IMG/VR virus record: IMGVR_UViG_3300009507_000063
Span: 1 to 32,898 of that record
Reading direction: 5' to 3' (one strand)
Source: a virus
DNA: 32,898 nt
Below are positions 28,630 through 32,898 of the stretch, in pieces. The translations under genes and the position numbers were made by a program. Position 1 is the first letter of the stretch; every line of letters starts with the position of its first letter. Below the pieces are notes generated by a model. It was not told the origin of the DNA and searched no databases. It was given only the letters and a program-made list of their open reading frames with translations.

Positions 28630-28830
28630 TTACATTTCCTTAGCAAACATGACACCCATCTTTTCAGCCTCTTTCTGGGACTTATAGGTGTCTAATTTAT
28701 CGCCGTCAATATAAACGGAGAACCCTTTGTTATCTTTATGAATCATTACGGTATGTTTATTAACCTTATTCTGGTAGACATGATCTCCAGCAGGCATCTT
28801 TTTTTCTCGTATGTTTTTAAAAGATTTCAT
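28630..28830 (-). CDS. 68: Prohead core protein, gp68-like (66 aa)
   Basis: A basic 66-aa protein (MKSFKNIREKKMPAGDHVYQ..., ending KEAEKMGVMFAKEM). Position between gp67 and gp21 matches gene 68 in T4 (141 aa), here much shorter. The conserved look of VYQNKVNKHTVMIHKDNKGFSVYIDGDKLDTYKSQKEAE recalls the short equivalents in aquatic T4-like phages. An exact late promoter leaves one base before ATG 28830, so the late message would be leaderless. ATG 28797, with a modest GAG Shine-Dalgarno, is the alternative start. Confidence 0.7.
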   Translation of the reverse strand: MKSFKNIREKKMPAGDHVYQNKVNKHTVMIHKDNKGFSVYIDGDKLDTYKSQKEAEKMGVMFAKEM

Positions 28831-28836
28831 AACTAT

Positions 28837-28844
28837 TATTTATA
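28837..28844 (-). promoter_or_regulatory. Late promoter TATAAATA upstream of the gp68-like gene
   Basis: An exact late promoter (28844-28837), just after the gp67 stop. Six bases (ATAGTT) separate it from ATG 28830. With the T4 rule (last A at -6) transcription starts at 28831, one base before the ATG. It should drive 68-21-22-23. Confidence 0.82.
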
Positions 28845-28849
28845 CAAAA

Positions 28850-29128
28850 TTAATCTTCAACAGGTTCGTCTGATTCTTCTGGCTCATTATTGTACATTTG
28901 ACCAGCAATCTTGGCTTTTGCTTGGTCCAACTGCGTCTGAAGACGATCACTAATCATGTCGTCAAACTGACCAGTGGCTTTTGTGAAGTCTTTGGCTGCG
29001 ATTGCATCAAGAAAATCATTAATATCATTTTTTTCAAGATCAACATCATCGCCAGTAACAGTGCCTACTTCGCCCTGTACTCCCTGATCAATTACTTCAA
29101 CTTCTGATTGTTGTTCTACTTCACTCAT
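28850..29128 (-). CDS. 67: Prohead core protein, gp67
   Basis: A 92-aa very acidic protein. The central helix (NDFLDAIAAKDFTKATGQFDDMISDRLQTQLDQAKAKIAGQMYN) has the 'FLDAI..KDF..A...FD.MI...V...LE..K..IAGQIY' shape of T4-like gp67. A disordered Glu/Asp-rich N-terminus and an acidic C-terminus flank it. It is a minor core protein of the prohead, processed by gp21. GAGG before ATG 29128 is the ribosome binding site. It lies one base after the virion-structural gene. Confidence 0.85.
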   Translation of the reverse strand: MSEVEQQSEVEVIDQGVQGEVGTVTGDDVDLEKNDINDFLDAIAAKDFTKATGQFDDMISDRLQTQLDQAKAKIAGQMYNNEPEESDEPVED

Positions 29129-29129
29129 T

Positions 29130-29741
29130 TTATATCCTCGCTATGTAAGATGTTTTCTTCAAGTTATCATTAAGTTTTCTGCCTGTACTACCAGCAGTTT
29201 TGTGTTCTGAAAGCGTTTCGTCCCAGACCTGATCAGCGGCGGCATTCGCAATCGCAGTAACATCGGCTGGTGTAATCGCAACAGCAAGTGCTTCTACCGT
29301 AATCAATTCAACAATGTTGGATCTAACCAACGACACCGAAACACCGTTCGCAAATCGAAACGGTGTTTCACCGGCTTCTCTAGTATATAGGTTACCTGTT
29401 ATAGTCAATGTGTAGGATGTTCCGTTAGGAGTAGGTTGTATTCTCCAACCGTTCTCTAAGAAGAAAGTAGTACCTAGATCCTGACTTTCAGTAATTGGGT
29501 CACCACCAACAGCAGTAAATGCCTTTGCCCATACAATAGGAGGAGGCGATTCTGTTGAAAACTGCGACCACTCTTTCCAAGCAGAATACAAATCAGTTTT
29601 AACGTTTAACTCTGTGACCCCTTCTGCAACATAAATGTTTCTGTTAGCGCCATCAAATGATACTTTTTGGTTAGGATGACCGCCTGCTGCGGCAGTTTCC
29701 CAGTTCCACCAAGAACCATAGTTGAAAACTATACTAGGCAT
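29130..29741 (-). CDS. Virion structural protein with tail/fibre-type repeat motif (203 aa)
   Basis: I chose ATG 29741 (MPSIVFNYGSWWNWETA); a longer frame to 29768 overlaps the upstream gene, and ATG 29741 lies 2 bp after its stop. The N-terminal part has LYSAWKEWSQ, common at the start of phage structural proteins of this type, followed by beta strands (NGTSYTLTITGNLYTREAGE). The C-terminus (AADQVWDETLSEHKTAGSTGRKLNDNLKK) is a motif often seen as 'AVWDE.LS.HTTAG.aG..L' in phage tail or fibre proteins. It is probably a head- or tail-surface protein; no exact role is inferred. Confidence 0.65.
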   Translation of the reverse strand: MPSIVFNYGSWWNWETAAAGGHPNQKVSFDGANRNIYVAEGVTELNVKTDLYSAWKEWSQFSTESPPPIVWAKAFTAVGGDPITESQDLGTTFFLENGWRIQPTPNGTSYTLTITGNLYTREAGETPFRFANGVSVSLVRSNIVELITVEALAVAITPADVTAIANAAADQVWDETLSEHKTAGSTGRKLNDNLKKTSYIARI

Positions 29742-29742
29742 C

Positions 29743-32406
29743 TTACTGAACGATCTCTTTCCAAGCAATACTAAACATCACTCGTGGATCTGAGAAGTCC
29801 TTGATTTGCTCGTGTCCAAAGAAAGTAAATGTAATACGTGATCCTACGAACCCATGAATAACCCCGCCACTACCATATGTGAAAGCAGTAGTGTCTATTG
29901 GTTGAGTCAAATTTCTATCAGCATAGAGATATGCCTTAGTCAAACTAACGATCTTGATAAAACACGTTCTTGGAAATGGATTAGTCCCTGTACCAGATAC
30001 ACCATGTAAATGTAATGCACCGTCTGCTACACTTATATTCAATGGGAACGTAGCAGTTTCTGGTTCACGTAAAACCCATCGGTCTGATATCTGAGGTTTA
30101 TTACCAGCATCAGCAGGATCAATAGTAACAACTGCTGGTCTGGTCATTGTGAATGTTTCTGTTCCAGCAAAAGTGCCTGTGGTTGCCTGAGACAATGTTA
30201 CTTCTGTGCCACTCACTACCTTTTTAATAGCAGTGTCAGCGGTAATATTTGGTCCTGTGATTGCCGCACCTTCAATTAGTTTAGTGTGTGTTACACTAGT
30301 GGCAGTCGGTAGTGCAGTATTCTGAATGTTTTTACTCAGTGTAATTACGTTTCCAACGACTGCTAATACGGTAGTGCCATCGGCAGTGTATGGAGTGTTA
30401 TCCCCATCAACTGCAATGATGCCACCGCCTACAACAACACCAGAAGCATCGGTTACAGTAAGTTCAGTTCCATATGCCGCTAATTGACCATCAGTTGTTA
30501 AAGTAATATCTTGATCGTCTAGTAAAAGTGTAGTGCTGTTACCAACTGCGTCAACTGCCGCACCCACTCCTGCTGTTGCAATGTTGTTTTGAATACCAGT
30601 AATAATATGTTCAGCAATACCACCATCATCTGGAGAATTTTTATATGAACCATATTGCAAATTGATGTAACGATCAGTTAAAACATCTGTGAATTGACCA
30701 TTAAACATATCTTCGAATTCGATTTTCTGTGTATTGCCTGGTTTATTGGTGTCCTCAAAAGAAGTACCAGCAGTAGAAACTTCGAAGTTTGTGCCAGGGA
30801 TTCTTGCGAAATCGTGCCCAGAGTGAACACTGTTAACACCTACTCTAAAATGAACAATTGCGTTACGACTTGCTCCTTTGCTTGCTGAATCAGGGGTTGC
30901 ATCGTTATCATAAGCGTATGCGGTGATCTTAGTAGGAATAAAAATACTATGATCAACAGATGTGCCATCGGATAATAATTCTGATGGTGATAAAGTGAAC
31001 AAAGGTCTAAATCCAATTCCGTCTACGGGCAAGTGACCAGTGGTGTAAACCTTTGGTCTACCCAAACTTTGCAAATTGATATCGACTTCAGTCCACACCG
31101 ATCCACTATAAGATCTTATATAAACAAAATTAGCATCAGAAGGTCTTGACTCTGTAAGTCCGAGTCGAACTAATCCAGCAGGTAAACTGCCATACCCACC
31201 TCCAGTACCACTTCCGTCACCGTATACAGCATGATCTTGCATTTCCGAATCACTTAAATAGCCATTAAAATGACACACAGGAAGTGATGCAGTCTGAGTC
31301 ATTGGTTCTGTATATGTGTTACCGTGATAGTATTCGTGAATAACTACTCTTCGACCCTGATAAAAGGTGCCAAATCGAATACGACCCGCACCATGCCATT
31401 GCACATCAATCCAGTAAATATTGTCTTTTGTTACATCTAAATTTAACTGACTTTTATTTGCCGCTCCAAGACTACCGTTTACTAAATCACCATTGAAGTT
31501 AGGAAGTCCGTCAGCAGTATTTGATGAAGCAAGAATATAATCTTTCTTTGTTCCGGAAACTGAAGACCTACGAACAAGATACAATACGCCCGTAGGACCA
31601 ACTGTAAACATCATACCGTTTTGAGCATCAAACATTCCAAATGATCTTTCGCAACCACTGTTACCGTGATTTGTGATGCTCAAAGGACCTGCCGCCAGAG
31701 AATCAACTAACATCGTCCCCATAAACAAATGCGAAGAGCCCGGAATATAGTGATGATATGTATTAGATGTTGCTGCCGCAAAGTCTTGTTCGGTTTTAAC
31801 TTTTACTTCAATGTATTTGCCTACATTATTGTGTTCAATGGCAGCAGTCCGAATGGATCTTGCTCCTCTGTTTAGATAAGTGAGAGAAAAGTTTTCGTAT
31901 AGTTCGTCGGGTGATGAATAAACATATTCGCCTAAGTGGGTTGCTCCTGACGTTCTAAGTTTACCAAACGCATCTAACTGAGGGGCACCTTCATCAAAAG
32001 TAATTTGTGCGGATCCGTATGCATCGACATCGAGACCGTAATCTGGATTATCATAACCCATAATGTTTTGTGCTGGAATATAAACATCGTATGCTTCAGC
32101 GACTGTACCTACGTTGGTTACACCGTCCGGTGCTGTTATTGTTTTACCGACAGCAGGAACTGTATTTTCAAACTTTGCTGATTGATTGTAGTGTACTGCT
32201 AAAATACCAGTTCCATCGCCCTTGTCATATACACCGTGAACGTGAACCATACCGAAATCGGCAACGGAATACCTTGATCCAATCTGCCAAGTATGACCAG
32301 TGAAAGTACCACCTGCGGTAAATGCTATTTCGGCAGTATGTACCATGTACACACGATCCCCAGTACTCTCCGGTGGTATCCTAGTATATCTCTTTTCGCC
32401 TGTCAT
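29743..32406 (-). CDS. Large virion structural protein (887 aa)
   Basis: A beta-rich protein of 887 aa. QLDAFGKLRTSGATHLGEYVYSS (around residues 143-165) resembles the 'DAFGRLRVS' start of large phage surface/structural proteins. The middle (about 230-480) is a jelly-roll-like, Gly/Asn-rich domain and the C-terminal third is low-complexity beta repeats with many Thr/Val (AVGNSTTLLLDDQDITLTTD, TADTAIKKVVSGTEVTLSQA). It may be a head fibre or tail-surface protein. ATG 32406 has an AGGA Shine-Dalgarno, and an exact late promoter precedes it. No host-binding site can be assigned. Confidence 0.75.
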   Translation of the reverse strand: MTGEKRYTRIPPESTGDRVYMVHTAEIAFTAGGTFTGHTWQIGSRYSVADFGMVHVHGVYDKGDGTGILAVHYNQSAKFENTVPAVGKTITAPDGVTNVGTVAEAYDVYIPAQNIMGYDNPDYGLDVDAYGSAQITFDEGAPQLDAFGKLRTSGATHLGEYVYSSPDELYENFSLTYLNRGARSIRTAAIEHNNVGKYIEVKVKTEQDFAAATSNTYHHYIPGSSHLFMGTMLVDSLAAGPLSITNHGNSGCERSFGMFDAQNGMMFTVGPTGVLYLVRRSSVSGTKKDYILASSNTADGLPNFNGDLVNGSLGAANKSQLNLDVTKDNIYWIDVQWHGAGRIRFGTFYQGRRVVIHEYYHGNTYTEPMTQTASLPVCHFNGYLSDSEMQDHAVYGDGSGTGGGYGSLPAGLVRLGLTESRPSDANFVYIRSYSGSVWTEVDINLQSLGRPKVYTTGHLPVDGIGFRPLFTLSPSELLSDGTSVDHSIFIPTKITAYAYDNDATPDSASKGASRNAIVHFRVGVNSVHSGHDFARIPGTNFEVSTAGTSFEDTNKPGNTQKIEFEDMFNGQFTDVLTDRYINLQYGSYKNSPDDGGIAEHIITGIQNNIATAGVGAAVDAVGNSTTLLLDDQDITLTTDGQLAAYGTELTVTDASGVVVGGGIIAVDGDNTPYTADGTTVLAVVGNVITLSKNIQNTALPTATSVTHTKLIEGAAITGPNITADTAIKKVVSGTEVTLSQATTGTFAGTETFTMTRPAVVTIDPADAGNKPQISDRWVLREPETATFPLNISVADGALHLHGVSGTGTNPFPRTCFIKIVSLTKAYLYADRNLTQPIDTTAFTYGSGGVIHGFVGSRITFTFFGHEQIKDFSDPRVMFSIAWKEIVQ

Positions 32407-32439
32407 TTTAGATCCTGTTAAATTCGGTTGTTATCATTC

Positions 32440-32447
32440 TATTTATA
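32440..32447 (-). promoter_or_regulatory. Late promoter TATAAATA upstream of the 887-aa gene
   Basis: Exact TATAAATA (32447-32440), overlapping the stop end of the upstream gene. Predicted start of transcription 32434, 28 bases before ATG 32406. It should drive the head and surface genes toward gp67. Confidence 0.82.
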
Positions 32448-32898
32448 CTTCAAACGCATCAAAGTTTCTGTCAACAACTTGTGACAATGGAAACGAATTG
32501 TTTGTTGCTGAGATTGTTTGATTCAATTGGTAGATAGGTAGACTACCCACTCTGAATGCTAAGATGTCTACTACTTCGGCCGCTGAAACAGAAAAGGTAT
32601 ATGAAGCATTTACTTTCTCTACCGTGACTGTTTCGCCCGGAGAGTCTATTATATCGGGTAATTTACTAGTCGAAGATGCAACGTCAGTAACATTGATTGC
32701 TGATGCCGTGGGTGTGCCGACTACTGTATATGTATCAAAGATTTTAAGATTGCTTCTTTGTGATACTCGAACTTGGTCACCACCTACAAGATTCATCGTC
32801 GTGAAATCTGTCGTACCCGTTCTAAGTATTTGTGTTATATTTGCACCACCACCAGTGTCTAACTCGATGTCTGTACTTGTGACTGCTGAAAGAACGTC
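32443..32898 (-). CDS. Partial virion structural protein, 5' end beyond window
   Basis: The frame stays open from the stop at 32443 to the right edge (at least 151 residues visible). The internal ATG at 32796 is not a natural start. The visible part is beta-rich and Thr/Ser/Val-rich (LSAVTSTDIELDTGGGANIT, YTFSVSAAEVVDILAFRVG). It looks like a repeat-type structural or baseplate-wedge/fibre protein. Nothing more can be said without the N-terminal part. Confidence 0.6.
   Translation of the reverse strand, partial: DVLSAVTSTDIELDTGGGANITQILRTGTTDFTTMNLVGGDQVRVSQRSNLKIFDTYTVVGTPTASAINVTDVASSTSKLPDIIDSPGETVTVEKVNASYTFSVSAAEVVDILAFRVGSLPIYQLNQTISATNNSFPLSQVVDRNFDAFEV

Noticed and set aside
1-32898. 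tRNA genes, CRISPR arrays, insertion sequences and integrase
   Set aside because: I looked on both strands and saw no cloverleaf with T-loop, no regularly spaced repeats, no transposase and no integrase motifs.

Overview
This window is a stretch of a T4-like contractile-tailed phage (myovirus) genome. The evidence is the near-complete T4-type core set: gp41 helicase, UvsX, gp43 polymerase, RegA, gp62/gp44 clamp loader, gp45 clamp, gp46/gp47 nuclease, gp55 late sigma factor, UvsW, UvsY, a gp19-family tail-tube protein, and the head block gp23-gp22-gp21-gp68-like-gp67. A lipoprotein, Sec-exported proteins, a small outer-membrane-like protein and consensus sigma70 promoters point to a Gram-negative, probably aquatic proteobacterial host; the host cannot be named from the sequence. 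Almost every gene lies on the minus strand, so transcription runs from high to low coordinates. One short plus-strand ORF (431-592) is the exception.

Layout, right to left along transcription. (1) 32.9-25.4 kb: virion genes. They include a partial structural gene, an 887-aa and a 203-aa structural protein, gp67, a gp68-like protein, gp21 protease, gp22 scaffold and gp23 capsid, followed by a strong rho-independent terminator. (2) 25.3-23.6 kb: a two-gene insert (a small outer-membrane-like beta protein and a PiT-family transporter), then a gp19-family tail-tube gene. (3) 23.5-14.3 kb: recombination, replication and regulation: uvsY, uvsW, a glycosyltransferase, a conserved hypothetical, gp55, gp47, gp46, gp45, a small hypothetical, gp44, gp62, regA. 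(4) 14.3-10.5 kb: an accessory cassette between regA and 43. It holds two Fe(II)/2OG-type oxygenase-like proteins, a small heat-shock protein, several tiny membrane or secreted proteins, a methyltransferase and a glycosyltransferase-like protein. (5) 10.5-3.3 kb: gp43, a PrimPol-like (AEP) protein, a degenerate UDP-sugar dehydrogenase-like protein, glutaredoxin, UvsX and gp41. (6) 3.3-0 kb: small genes, including a nucleotidyltransferase, a DUF3310-like protein, an LPP20-type lipoprotein and several hypotheticals. Six of the small genes here are under 60 codons, or start inside a longer frame, and were found by reading the strands directly.

Regulation is unusually legible. Six minus-strand sigma70 promoters, all with exact 17-bp spacers, precede replication genes or the heat-shock gene. 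Three exact TATAAATA late promoters and one variant precede virion or late genes. Two sigma70 promoters predict a start of transcription exactly on the A of the ATG (the PrimPol-like gene and gp43), so those messages should be leaderless. In three places the upstream gene's TGA stop is the TGA of the -35 hexamer TTGAC(A/T). Two late genes carry RBS- or start-occluding hairpins whose 5' arm would be lost when transcription begins at the adjacent late promoter, the logic known from T4 genes e, soc and 49.

The most novel points are the PiT transporter plus small outer-membrane-like protein among the virion genes, the PrimPol-like protein in the core replication operon, the catalytically degenerate sugar dehydrogenase homologue, and the promoter architecture.
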